A stretch of 33,114 nt of DNA, from positions 1 to 33,114 of the forward strand of contig CAZOUY010000013.1 of the NCBI GenBank assembly GCA_964583155.1. Direction: 5' to 3'. The DNA comes from CAG-826 sp964583155 (lineage in GTDB: Bacteria; Bacillota_I; Bacilli_A; RFN20; CAG-826). Positions 16,301 to 23,675 of the stretch are shown one piece after another (within the stretch, counting starts at the first letter, position 1; every line of letters begins with the position of its first letter). The position numbers and the translations under genes are program-made. The notes under the pieces were generated by a model. The model ran no database searches. It saw only the letters and a program-made list of their open reading frames with translations, and had not been told where the DNA came from.

Positions 16301-17194
16301 ACTGGCAAAGAGGTTGTTATCGGAGAAGCGGTTGGTATTATGGCGGCTCAATCAATTGGTGAACCTGGTACTCAGTTAACCATGAGAACATTCCATACCG
16401 GTGGTGTTGCCGGTGGCGATATTACAATGGGTCTTCCCCGTGTTCAAGAATTATTCGAAGCACGCACTCCAAAAGGTGAAGCTGTTATTTCAGATATTTG
16501 CGGTGAAATTGTCGAAATATCGGAGAATAGCGGACGTTACACCGTGCGAGTTCGTAATGATTTAGAGGAAAAGACTTATCTAACGAATTTTGGAGCCCGT
16601 TTACGTGTCAAACTCGGACAGAAAGTAAAAAATGGGGAAAAGATTACAGAAGGTACGATTTCTCCGAAGAAGCTTCTGGAAGTTGCTGATGTAACCGCCG
16701 TTCAAAAATACATTCTAAAAGAGGTTCAAAAGGTCTATCGTTCCCAAGGTATTGCCATTTCCGATAAGCATATTGAGGTTATTGTTCGCCAGATGCTCCG
16801 TAAAATGGTAATTGTAGAAGGTGGAGACACTGAGATGTTACCGGGAACCAGAGTGGATGTAGTGGACTTTACCAATCAAAATGAAAAGGCTTTGATGGAA
16901 GGAAAACGTCCAGCAGTAGCCCGACCATTGGTCCTTGGTATCACCAAAGCTGCTTTAGAGACCGAATCATTCTTATCGGCGGCATCCTTCCAAGAGACCA
17001 CACGCGTTTTAACCGATGCGGCAATTCGTGGTAAGGTTGATCGCCTTCATGGCCTAAAGGAAAATGTCATTACCGGACGACTTATTCCCGCCGGAACCGG
17101 ACTTCGCAGTGAAGAGGAAGAAGAAGAAATTTTGGCTTCATTCGATGTGACGGAAACGATGGAAAAAGTCAAAAAACAATATATTGAAGACTAA
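13340..17194 (+). CDS. rpoC: DNA-directed RNA polymerase subunit beta-prime
   Basis: The 1284-residue beta-prime subunit carries the catalytic Mg motif NADFDGDQM (residues 494-502). It has an N-terminal zinc-binding site (Cys60, Cys62, Cys75, Cys78), a second zinc site (Cys895, Cys971, Cys978, Cys981), the bridge helix/trigger loop region (GARKGGADTALKTADSGYLT; EPGTQLTMRTFHTGG) and a short acidic C-terminus. There is no large lineage insert. AGGAGG upstream of ATG 13340 overlaps the rpoB stop region. It ends the operon at a strong terminator. Confidence 0.98.
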   Translation: MFDVRRLAAIQVGLASPEQIRAWSHGEVKKPETINYRSQKPEMGGLCCEKIFGPAKDYECHCGKYKKIRFQGITCEKCGVEVISKEVRRERMGHIELASPCTHIWYLKGIPSRMGLILDVSPKQLEEVVYFAAHICLNPGTSGVLRYRGFLDEKTARQDFISAIKEFQPQLDPDSYDFARSEELIAKMEKPNETFDFYTISSFIAKYTGAEFGEGAEAIKRLLREVDLDAELAKIQAELKDTQGQKNQKRIKLIKRLEAVEAFRSSNNKPEWMVLDVIPVIPPDLRPMLPLDGGRFATADLNDLYRRVITRNTRLKKLIDMNAPSVILMNEKRMLQEAVDALIDNGRRNKPVQGAGGRPLKSLSSALKGKQGRFRQNLLGKRVDYSGRSVIAVGPDLKMYQCGLPREMAIQLLRPYIASLLIKRGYATAHKQADKIIDRYEESVFDIVEEIIGQHPVLLNRAPTLHRLGIQAFQPKLVDGRAIRLHPLVCTGFNADFDGDQMAVHVPLSKAAQEEALNLMLASNNILGPKDGKPIVTPSQDMVLGNYYLTLESTKEDFLKKAEECRLRHDDDEAELYTLYAASEGKVFRNKDEVIVAYQTKQIHLHNRIVIPGRALNKTGFSETMRNGYLITTVGKIIFNEIYPNDFPYLNDICKENLAGDLEQFFVPKGTDLKTYIANLPVREPFGKKQLGAIINETFRRYGTTKTSVVLDKMKDQGFTYSTVAGITVSIADINVIEGKEELIAEGDRQVDVIQHLYEKGLLTDKERYQQVVAVWGDRDTGVLKKVEKLLKDKMAKESRNPIFMMSASGARGNTSNFLQLVGMRGLMSKPSGESIELPIKSCFREGMTVSEFFIATHGARKGGADTALKTADSGYLTRRLVDISQDVIVREEDCHTDHGFVVSEIRDTSQDAVIVPLEDRLAGRYSIRDIVHPETGEVIVPGNTLMSEDDAKNIVKAGITHVEIRSLFGCETKDGVCKHCYGRNLATGKEVVIGEAVGIMAAQSIGEPGTQLTMRTFHTGGVAGGDITMGLPRVQELFEARTPKGEAVISDICGEIVEISENSGRYTVRVRNDLEEKTYLTNFGARLRVKLGQKVKNGEKITEGTISPKKLLEVADVTAVQKYILKEVQKVYRSQGIAISDKHIEVIVRQMLRKMVIVEGGDTEMLPGTRVDVVDFTNQNEKALMEGKRPAVARPLVLGITKAALETESFLSAASFQETTRVLTDAAIRGKVDRLHGLKENVITGRLIPAGTGLRSEEEEEEILASFDVTETMEKVKKQYIED

Positions 17195-17195
17195 T

Positions 17196-17226
17196 AAAAA
17201 AGGTCGGGTAACACCGGCCTTTTTAT
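17196..17226 (+). terminator. Terminator after rpoC
   Basis: AAAAAGGTCGG (17197-17207) pairs with CCGGCCTTTTT (17214-17224), with one G-U pair and a 6-base loop, followed by T-rich sequence. It marks the end of the core transcription/translation cluster. Confidence 0.88.
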
Positions 17227-17315
17227 TAGTTTAAAAAATAATTGCAGGGCTTCTTTTATCAAACTTAGAATCCCGCTAATTGGCTAAAAAAACGATTTTT
17301 CGCGCAAAATCATGA

Positions 17316-17368
17316 GCTACTATCAATAATAAAAAATAGTAGCATTTAATATATCATAATGATATAAT
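17316..17368 (+). promoter_or_regulatory. Promoter and two palindromes upstream of protease cluster
   Basis: A consensus -10, TATAAT (17363-17368), lies 50 bp before the first protease; the -35 is poor (GTAGCA at 17339-17344, 18-bp spacer). Two perfect inverted repeats cover it: GCTACTAT/ATAGTAGC (17316-17323 with 17336-17343) over the -35 and ATATCAT-A-ATGATAT (17351-17365) over the -10. A weak -35 with overlapping palindromes suggests regulation by a DNA-binding protein. The rest of 17227-17395 shows no gene. A smaller palindrome, TTCGT-A-ACGAA (17385-17395), lies in the leader. Confidence 0.55.
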
Positions 17369-17419
17369 ACTAAATATAACCATCTTCGTAACGAAATGGG
17401 AATATGGAGGTACATGACA

Positions 17420-19102
17420 ATGGCAAAAAAAGTAACATATTTTTTATCAGTACTTGCGATGACTTTAGTCCTTGCTAGTGGTTGTGATAAGGATAACCCT
17501 TCCTCAAGTTCAGTCACTCCACCGACATCAAGTACAACTCCTGCATCATCAAGTTCAGCTGATGCATGGCCGGAAGGATATGTAAAAGATAGTGGAGTCG
17601 GAGGTCAAAACTATCGGCAAACCAATTCACTCGATTATTCCGTCAAACTCAAAGAGTTACAAATAGCCGAAGGAACTCGTTGCTTGGATTCCTATGGTAC
17701 GCAAAAATTACTGGTTATTCCAGTGGAATTCCCAGATTTTCCGGCTTACACATTAATGAATAAAACCGCCAATGACACGGTTGAAGTTCAAGAACAAGCC
17801 CGTGCCGATGCGAAGGCCTTTATCGAATCCGCCTTTTTTGGCGAAGCAGAAGAGACCGGCTGGGAATCATTAAAGAGCTTTTATTATAAATCAAGCTATG
17901 GACAATTGGTATTTGAAGGCTTGGTAACCGACTGGTTTATGGTTGACAAATCGATTCCTGATTTATTGGAATATTGGAAAGATGTTTCTTATAGTGAAGG
18001 TGGAAATAATGGCTATAATTCCACCTGGTACTTCTTAAGAACCGCTATTAAATGGTATAAAGAAGTATCAGCCTCTAAAGGATGGCCCGATATTACTGAA
18101 TTCGATCAAGATAAGGATGGTATTATCGATGGAGTATGGCTTGTTAATTCCGCCGGAATTAAGGCTTATAGCAGCGATGATTTCTGGGCCTTCACATATT
18201 GGGATTTAAACAATCCGGAAGTGACTGCCAATAACAATCAATACGATGTTAATAATCCAGTGGCTGTTCCGTATTGTTCAGCTTCTTATCAATTTATGAT
18301 TCATGGTGGCTATGGCGGTAAAGCCGATGCTCGCACGATGATTCATGAAACGGGCCACTTAATGGGACTTGAAGATTACTATACCTATGATCAAGGTAGC
18401 TGGGCCCCATGTGGCGGTGGCGATATGATGGACAACAATGTCGGTGATCATAGTGCTTTTTCCAAAACATTATATGGATGGACTAAACCCTATGTGGTGG
18501 AAGGTGATGCCGAAATAACCATCCAACCTTTCCAAGAAAATGGCGATTGCATTATCGTAAAGAACGGTTGGAATGGCCAAGCTTATGATGAGTATTTAAT
18601 GATCGAGTATTACACTCCGACAGGCTTGAATGAGAAAGACGCTAATGAGCTTTATAAAGAAGGCTATCCGCAGCTTCCGACAAGAAAGGGCTTAAAGATT
18701 TATCATATTGATGCTCGTTTAGGGCTCTTCGATACCGCTATCTACAATAGAGAAGGTAGCAAATCCGCATCATTAATTAAATATATTGATGAAATTTATA
18801 CAGAAGAGAAATACAATGAGAAATATGTAACAACGATGCTCGCGCATTCTAATACACGCTCTCGTAGTGCTAAAGCTTCTAATTCCTTGATTCATTTGTT
18901 AGAAGCGACAGGAAGAAATTCCTTTAGAGATAGTGGCAAAAAGATTTCTAACAGCACCATCTTCGCGCAAGGCTCATTCTTTGGTCATAATTCACGATTT
19001 GTCGATTTCACCTTTAACGATGGATCGATGCTTGATTATGTTATCGAGGTTAAATCAGTCACTGATGAAGGCGCAACCATTGTCTTTAATGCCAAGCGTT
19101 AA
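17420..19102 (+). CDS. Secreted M6-like metalloprotease lipoprotein (copy 1)
   Basis: This is a probable surface zinc peptidase of the immune-inhibitor-A (M6) type. The 560-residue protein begins with a lipoprotein signal (lipobox LASGC, acylated Cys22) and a Ser/Thr/Pro-rich tether. It has a DQDKDGIIDGVWLV calcium-type loop (from Asp229), common in M6 enzymes, and the zinc motif HETGHLMGLEDYY (His309, Glu310, His313). A beta-rich C-terminal region follows. The start is ATG 17420, 9 bases after GGAGG; ATG 17414 is too close and 17396 lacks a site. It is the first of three tandem paralogues. The substrate is unknown. Confidence 0.85.
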   Translation: MAKKVTYFLSVLAMTLVLASGCDKDNPSSSSVTPPTSSTTPASSSSADAWPEGYVKDSGVGGQNYRQTNSLDYSVKLKELQIAEGTRCLDSYGTQKLLVIPVEFPDFPAYTLMNKTANDTVEVQEQARADAKAFIESAFFGEAEETGWESLKSFYYKSSYGQLVFEGLVTDWFMVDKSIPDLLEYWKDVSYSEGGNNGYNSTWYFLRTAIKWYKEVSASKGWPDITEFDQDKDGIIDGVWLVNSAGIKAYSSDDFWAFTYWDLNNPEVTANNNQYDVNNPVAVPYCSASYQFMIHGGYGGKADARTMIHETGHLMGLEDYYTYDQGSWAPCGGGDMMDNNVGDHSAFSKTLYGWTKPYVVEGDAEITIQPFQENGDCIIVKNGWNGQAYDEYLMIEYYTPTGLNEKDANELYKEGYPQLPTRKGLKIYHIDARLGLFDTAIYNREGSKSASLIKYIDEIYTEEKYNEKYVTTMLAHSNTRSRSAKASNSLIHLLEATGRNSFRDSGKKISNSTIFAQGSFFGHNSRFVDFTFNDGSMLDYVIEVKSVTDEGATIVFNAKR

Positions 19103-19111
19103 GTAAATAAG

Positions 19112-19142
19112 AAAAAGATAAGGGGCTACCTTATCTTTTTTA
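19112..19142 (+). terminator. Terminator after protease copy 1
   Basis: A perfect 12-bp stem, AAAAAGATAAGG (19112-19123) with CCTTATCTTTTT (19129-19140), has a 5-base loop and a T-run. Copy 2 therefore needs its own promoter or read-through. Confidence 0.88.
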
Positions 19143-19180
19143 TACCTATTTTGGATTTATTTTTAGATTGAGGTTGTTTT

Positions 19181-20668
19181 ATGAAGAAAAGTATATTTTT
19201 TGTTTTTTTAACGATGATTCTATCTTTATCATCCTGTCAAAGAGACAAGGATGTTTCCTCATCAACCGTGGTTCCCAATGTTCCTTATTATCGCGCAGAG
19301 CAATTAGGAATAACGATGAAGGAAGTTAAAGCAAGTACCAATTCATTTAAAGATGGTATAGTAACCGATTTGAATTCGCTTGGCTCACAGAAGATTTTGG
19401 TGATTCCGGTTGATTTTACCGATTATTCTAGCGACGACTTAACGGGAGGGGCTAACGCCGCTCGCGAGCGATTGCAGGCTACCTTTTTTGGGGAAACTGA
19501 GGAAACCGGCTGGGAATCTGTGAAAAGCTATTATCAAAAATCAAGCTATGGCCAATTGAATATTGATGGCTTTGTCACCGATTGGTACCATACTGAAAAA
19601 ACGCTCAGCAGTGCATCATTAGCGATTGCAGGATTTGAACCCACTTGGCGTATTTTACGAAATGCGGTGTCATGGTATAAGCAAAACGCCGCCCAAAATC
19701 AATGGCCATCCATCGAAGAATTTGATCAAGATGGTGATGGATACATAGATGCGGTTTGGCTTGTCTATAGTGCGCCATACAGTAATACTGCCAGTTCTAA
19801 TTTCCAATGGGCTTTTACATATTGAGATTTTTGGCAAAAGCCTCATGTCGATGATCCGGTGGCTAATGTCTATTCTTGGGCAAGCTATCATTTCATGTTT
19901 GAAGGAGGCTATGACCTTCCGGATGCTCATACCTATATCCATGAAACCGGTCATATTTTGGGATTAGAGGATTATTATACCTATGATCCCTATGATTGGG
20001 GGGCAGCTGGTTTATTAGATATGATGGATGGTAATATCGGTGATCATAATGCTTACTCGAAGGCCCTTTTAGGATGGACTAAACCCTATGTTGTGCAAGA
20101 CGATTGCACCATCACTATTCGACCGTTTGTGGAATCGGGAGATTTTATCATAGTCGGCAATAATTGGAATGGTTCAATGTTTGATGAGTATTTGATGCTA
20201 GAATATTACACTCCGACTTCCTTAAATCATTTTGACTCGCTATCACCATATCCGTTTAGTTCACGGATGTTTACCGAAAGCGGCGTGAAGGTTTATCATA
20301 TTGATTCCCGTTTAGGAACGTATCGCCAAAGTGCATATGATAATAATTGGAAGTTTACCAATTACACCGATGAGATCGAATTGAGTTTAAATTCCTATAG
20401 TCAAGTTATGGCTTCGAATACCGCTTCTAAATCTTTGGTTGATAAGAGTCATAAATTAATTCATCTTTTAGAAGCATCAGGATCCAATAGCTTAATGACC
20501 GGGCATAGTATTGCCGCGACGAATTATACTTTATTTAAAGAAGGAGATAGCTTTGGAGCTACAACGTTCAAATCGTTTACTTTTAATGATGAGAGCCCGC
20601 TACCATTTACTTTCCAAATTACGAGTATTGATGAAAATGGCGCAACTTTATCATTTAATCGATTATAA
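19181..20668 (+). pseudogene. M6-like metalloprotease lipoprotein (copy 2), interrupted by in-frame TGA
   Basis: One reading frame of 495 sense-or-stop codons encodes a paralogue of copy 1: lipobox LSSC, the DQDGDGYIDAVWLV calcium-type loop, HETGHILGLEDYY (His at codon 254) and the same C-terminal region. It is broken only by TGA at 19823-19825 (codon 215), between the calcium loop and the zinc motif. The aligned codon in copy 1 encodes Trp (FTYWDL against FTY-stop-DF), so a single TGG-to-TGA change explains it. The upstream fragment (19181-19825) lacks the active site. The downstream part could only restart at a GTG (19859) without a ribosome-binding site and without a signal peptide. It may be a recent nonsense mutation or a base-call error. 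Confidence 0.8.
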
Positions 20669-20694
20669 AAGGCCATAATAATATGGTCTTTTGT
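20667..20694 (+). terminator. Terminator after protease copy 2
   Basis: AAAAGGCCAT (20667-20676) pairs with ATGGTCTTTT (20683-20692), with one G-U pair and a 6-base loop. It begins inside the stop codon. Confidence 0.75.
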
Positions 20695-20739
20695 TTATGA
20701 TTGTGCTATTTTAAAACCAAGAAGAGAGGAGTGATAATT

Positions 20740-22224
20740 ATGAAATATAAACGTTTTTTGACGTTTCTTACCAGCATCTTAATTTGTTCTTCCTGTTCTT
20801 CTTCTATAACTTATCATAAACCGATTACTCCTCTTAACACTCATCAGGATGAAGAAGGAGATTTTTATACGCGAAAGAGTGCTTTTCGCGATTCTTATTT
20901 TGAAATTTGCAATCAAGGTACGCATTATTTACCATCCACCGGCGATCAAAGGATCTTAGTTATCCCCGTGGAATTCAGCGATTATCCTGCACGTGATTTA
21001 AAGGGTGGCGTGGAAGGATCATTAACATATATTCATAATGCTTTTTTTGGAGACAAAAGCAAGACATTTTATGAATCGGTGGCTTCCTATTACAACAAAT
21101 CCAGCTATGGACAACTCACCATCAGTGGGAAAGTATCGCCATGGTTTTCTTTAAATAAAACAGTGCAGGAAATGGAAAATTTGATAACTTATCAAGTGAA
21201 GAGTCAATATATTCTCGAACAGGCTATTGAATGGTATCGTCATAATTTCGATGATATCGATGATTTCGATCAAGATAAAGATGGCTATATTGACGCCGTA
21301 TGGCTAATTTATAGTGCTCCCTTCAATAATAGGAACGAATCGTTTTTATGGGCTCATACCTATAATAGCAAAGGGACATCGACCTATAGTGATAAGCCAT
21401 TTGGATCTTTATATTCGTGGGCGAGCTATCATTTTATGTTCTACGCTACTAATAAGCCGGAAACCCATGTTTACATACATGAAACCGGGCACATGCTTGG
21501 ACTTAAGGATTATTATTCGGAAGACGCAAATGAGCAGTATTTGGCAACCGCTCGCTTCGATATGATGGATGTAAATATTGGTGATCATAATGCTTTTTCC
21601 AAAATATTACTCAATTGGACCACGCCATATGTTATTCAAGATGAAGGTGTCTTAGAATTGCATTCTTTTGAAAAAACGGGCGAATGTATTGTTATTTCGC
21701 CTTCATGGAAGAATACGGTGATGGATGAGTATCTTTTATTGGAATATTATACACCAACAGGACTCCATAAGGCGGACACTACAACAAATTGGGAATATCA
21801 AAATTTAAAAGAAAGCGGGCTTAGAGTTTATCATGTCGATGCACGCCTCGGCTATATCACTAACTTCGGTAACAAAATGCATGGATATTATGATGAGATA
21901 ACTGATCCTAAGACGGAGCTTCCACAAGAATTATCGACTTATCATCTCGATTTTGCTCATAATAATACGACATCTTTGACCCAAACCATTAACGGGAAGC
22001 CATGCTATTTATTATCTTTACTATGGGCACAAGATTTTGAAAAAGAAGGAAGTTCTGCCACTAATAGTGTTCTTTATCAAACTGGCTCCTGTTTTGATGA
22101 TCGGCTGAATTATGAAGCTAAGCCCTTCGCCTTTCATTCATTCCCAAATATTCCTTTCACTTTCAAGGTTTTATATCAAGAAAAAAATAAGATAGCGCTT
22201 TCATTTCAAAAATGCTCTAAATAA
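20740..22224 (+). CDS. Secreted M6-like metalloprotease lipoprotein (copy 3)
   Basis: This is the third paralogue, 494 residues. The N-terminal signal ends in a lipobox-like ICSSC, slightly atypical because Cys is at -3. It contains the calcium-type loop DQDKDGYIDAVWLI, YSWASYHFMF shared with copy 2, and the zinc motif HETGHMLGLKDYY (His247). The ATG at 20740 follows GAGAGGAG. It is more diverged after the active site than copies 1 and 2. No clear terminator follows, and the ABC importer promoter lies ~60 bp downstream. Like copy 1 it should act on the outer face of the membrane; its substrate is unknown. Confidence 0.83.
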   Translation: MKYKRFLTFLTSILICSSCSSSITYHKPITPLNTHQDEEGDFYTRKSAFRDSYFEICNQGTHYLPSTGDQRILVIPVEFSDYPARDLKGGVEGSLTYIHNAFFGDKSKTFYESVASYYNKSSYGQLTISGKVSPWFSLNKTVQEMENLITYQVKSQYILEQAIEWYRHNFDDIDDFDQDKDGYIDAVWLIYSAPFNNRNESFLWAHTYNSKGTSTYSDKPFGSLYSWASYHFMFYATNKPETHVYIHETGHMLGLKDYYSEDANEQYLATARFDMMDVNIGDHNAFSKILLNWTTPYVIQDEGVLELHSFEKTGECIVISPSWKNTVMDEYLLLEYYTPTGLHKADTTTNWEYQNLKESGLRVYHVDARLGYITNFGNKMHGYYDEITDPKTELPQELSTYHLDFAHNNTTSLTQTINGKPCYLLSLLWAQDFEKEGSSATNSVLYQTGSCFDDRLNYEAKPFAFHSFPNIPFTFKVLYQEKNKIALSFQKCSK

Positions 22225-22280
22225 ATTATTAAATATAATTATTAAGATAAAAAAACGCGATTTAAATTCATTTGTTCGAT

Positions 22281-22309
22281 TTGCAAAGGTTTTTTTGTAG
22301 TTATATAAT
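22281..22309 (+). promoter_or_regulatory. Promoter of the ABC importer operon
   Basis: TTGCAA (22281-22286), a 17-bp spacer and a perfect TATAAT (22304-22309) lie 40 bp before the binding-protein gene. The spacer carries a T-run. Confidence 0.82.
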
Positions 22310-22348
22310 ATTACTAAAGTTTCGTTATATCATTGAAAGGAGAACAAA

Positions 22349-23581
22349 ATGAAACAAAACAAATTGTTAGCCATTTTTGCGTTTTGTGCAACAGCGGTAT
22401 TATCCATGACAAGCTGTAATGGAAAAAAAGAATCAGAAACGCAAAAAGTGGTCGAAGAAGCCTCGACATTGACTTATGCCGAGTTATTAGAAAAGGCTAA
22501 GGCAGAGATTGGAGATGGTACCTTACAAACCTATGGTAACTCATCACAATTGGAAAAAGCCTTAACTAAGTTTACAGAAGAGACTGGTATTAAAACTCAA
22601 AATACCAAGAAAGGCGATGCCGAAACCTACACTGAATTATCAACAGCATTTTCTTCAGGCACCTATGTTGCTGATATGGTTTTATTACAAGATGGTAATA
22701 AACTCCAAAATGAAATGTTGAATTTAGATTATTTAGTAAACTTTGTCCCGAAAGATGAAAAGGCCAATATTGCTGCGGATGACCAAGAACCGTTAGCGGC
22801 TGTCTATCTTAACAAAGTATTTATGTATAACAATACAAATTACGATGGCACTAATGCTGACACTGCTACTGCCGGAGCGCTTACAAATTATATGACAAAC
22901 GTCTGGCAATTAGCGGGTAGCAAAGAAGACACCGGCCATATTCATGATACCTCATTCAAGGCTCCATCAACCGAGAACGTTAATATGAACTTCTTAGTTA
23001 TGTTAACCTCCAAGGAGTGGGTTACAAAATTAACCGCAGCTTACAAAGCTTTCTATGGACATGATTATGTTCCTGAAGCAAAATACGAAAACATAGCCTA
23101 CAAATGGATTGCTGAATTCTTAAGCAATACCCAACGTCATAGCTCTGATGGTACTGCTTGTAAAGATGTTGCCAAAGGCAAGAGTGGCGCTATGGCTCTT
23201 GTCAATCTTAATAAAAACAAAGATTTAAAGGCTACTGGTGTCGCTGCTGAAGATAAGGCAAACTTGACTTATCCGGCTCGCGAATTAGAGGATAATCTCC
23301 AAGGCTTCGGCGGTTTCTGCTATAAAATGTATGCGATGGTCGCCGATAACGCCAAATATCCATACACTGCTTGCGCATTCATCAATTACTTACTTTCTAA
23401 AGCAGGATTTGGTGCTGCTTGGGGCGCTTTAGATGGATACTATTCTGCTAATAAAACAGCCGATATCGCTTCAACCGATAAAGAATTAGCTTGGTGGAAG
23501 ACTCGACTAGTTATTGAAGATCCAGAATATGTTTCTAAAAACTATCGTGATGTCTTTGAATTCGTTCAACAATACGAATAG
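22349..23581 (+). CDS. ABC transporter substrate-binding lipoprotein (iron-type)
   Basis: This extracellular lipid-anchored receptor delivers its ligand to the permease encoded next. The 410-residue protein has a signal peptide with lipobox MTSC (Cys23) and a charged tether. The body resembles the bacterial extracellular binding-protein family 1 class (TYGNSSQLEKALTKFTEETG near the start, as in Fe3+/AfuA-type and putrescine-type receptors). A strong AAAGGAG precedes ATG 22349. The ligand is inferred mainly from the fused FbpB-type permease next door: ferric iron, phosphonate or another small solute are all possible. Codon bias suggests high expression. Confidence 0.82.
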   Translation: MKQNKLLAIFAFCATAVLSMTSCNGKKESETQKVVEEASTLTYAELLEKAKAEIGDGTLQTYGNSSQLEKALTKFTEETGIKTQNTKKGDAETYTELSTAFSSGTYVADMVLLQDGNKLQNEMLNLDYLVNFVPKDEKANIAADDQEPLAAVYLNKVFMYNNTNYDGTNADTATAGALTNYMTNVWQLAGSKEDTGHIHDTSFKAPSTENVNMNFLVMLTSKEWVTKLTAAYKAFYGHDYVPEAKYENIAYKWIAEFLSNTQRHSSDGTACKDVAKGKSGAMALVNLNKNKDLKATGVAAEDKANLTYPARELEDNLQGFGGFCYKMYAMVADNAKYPYTACAFINYLLSKAGFGAAWGALDGYYSANKTADIASTDKELAWWKTRLVIEDPEYVSKNYRDVFEFVQQYE

Positions 23582-23609
23582 TCTACAATTATTATTAGGA
23601 TAATAAAGA

Positions 23610-23662
23610 GGTGTCTTCGTTAATCATTTAATAATGAAAATAATGAAGGCACCATCTTTTTT
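23610..23662 (+). terminator. Terminator-like attenuating hairpin between receptor and permease genes
   Basis: GGTGTCTTC (23610-23618) pairs with GAAGGCACC (23645-23653), with one G-U pair. The arms can extend inward through TCATT/AATGA, and CTTTTTT follows immediately (23656-23662). The T-run abuts the permease ribosome-binding site AGGAGG (23663-23668). A leaky terminator here would give more receptor than permease, a common arrangement in importer operons. Confidence 0.65.
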
Positions 23663-23675
23663 AGGAGGAAATTTA

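Noticed and set aside
19181..20668. A UGA=Trp genetic code, to explain the stop in protease copy 2
   Set aside because: The ArsR-type repressor and the RsmC-like gene end in TGA at natural positions, and Trp is TGG elsewhere in the window, so the standard code fits better.
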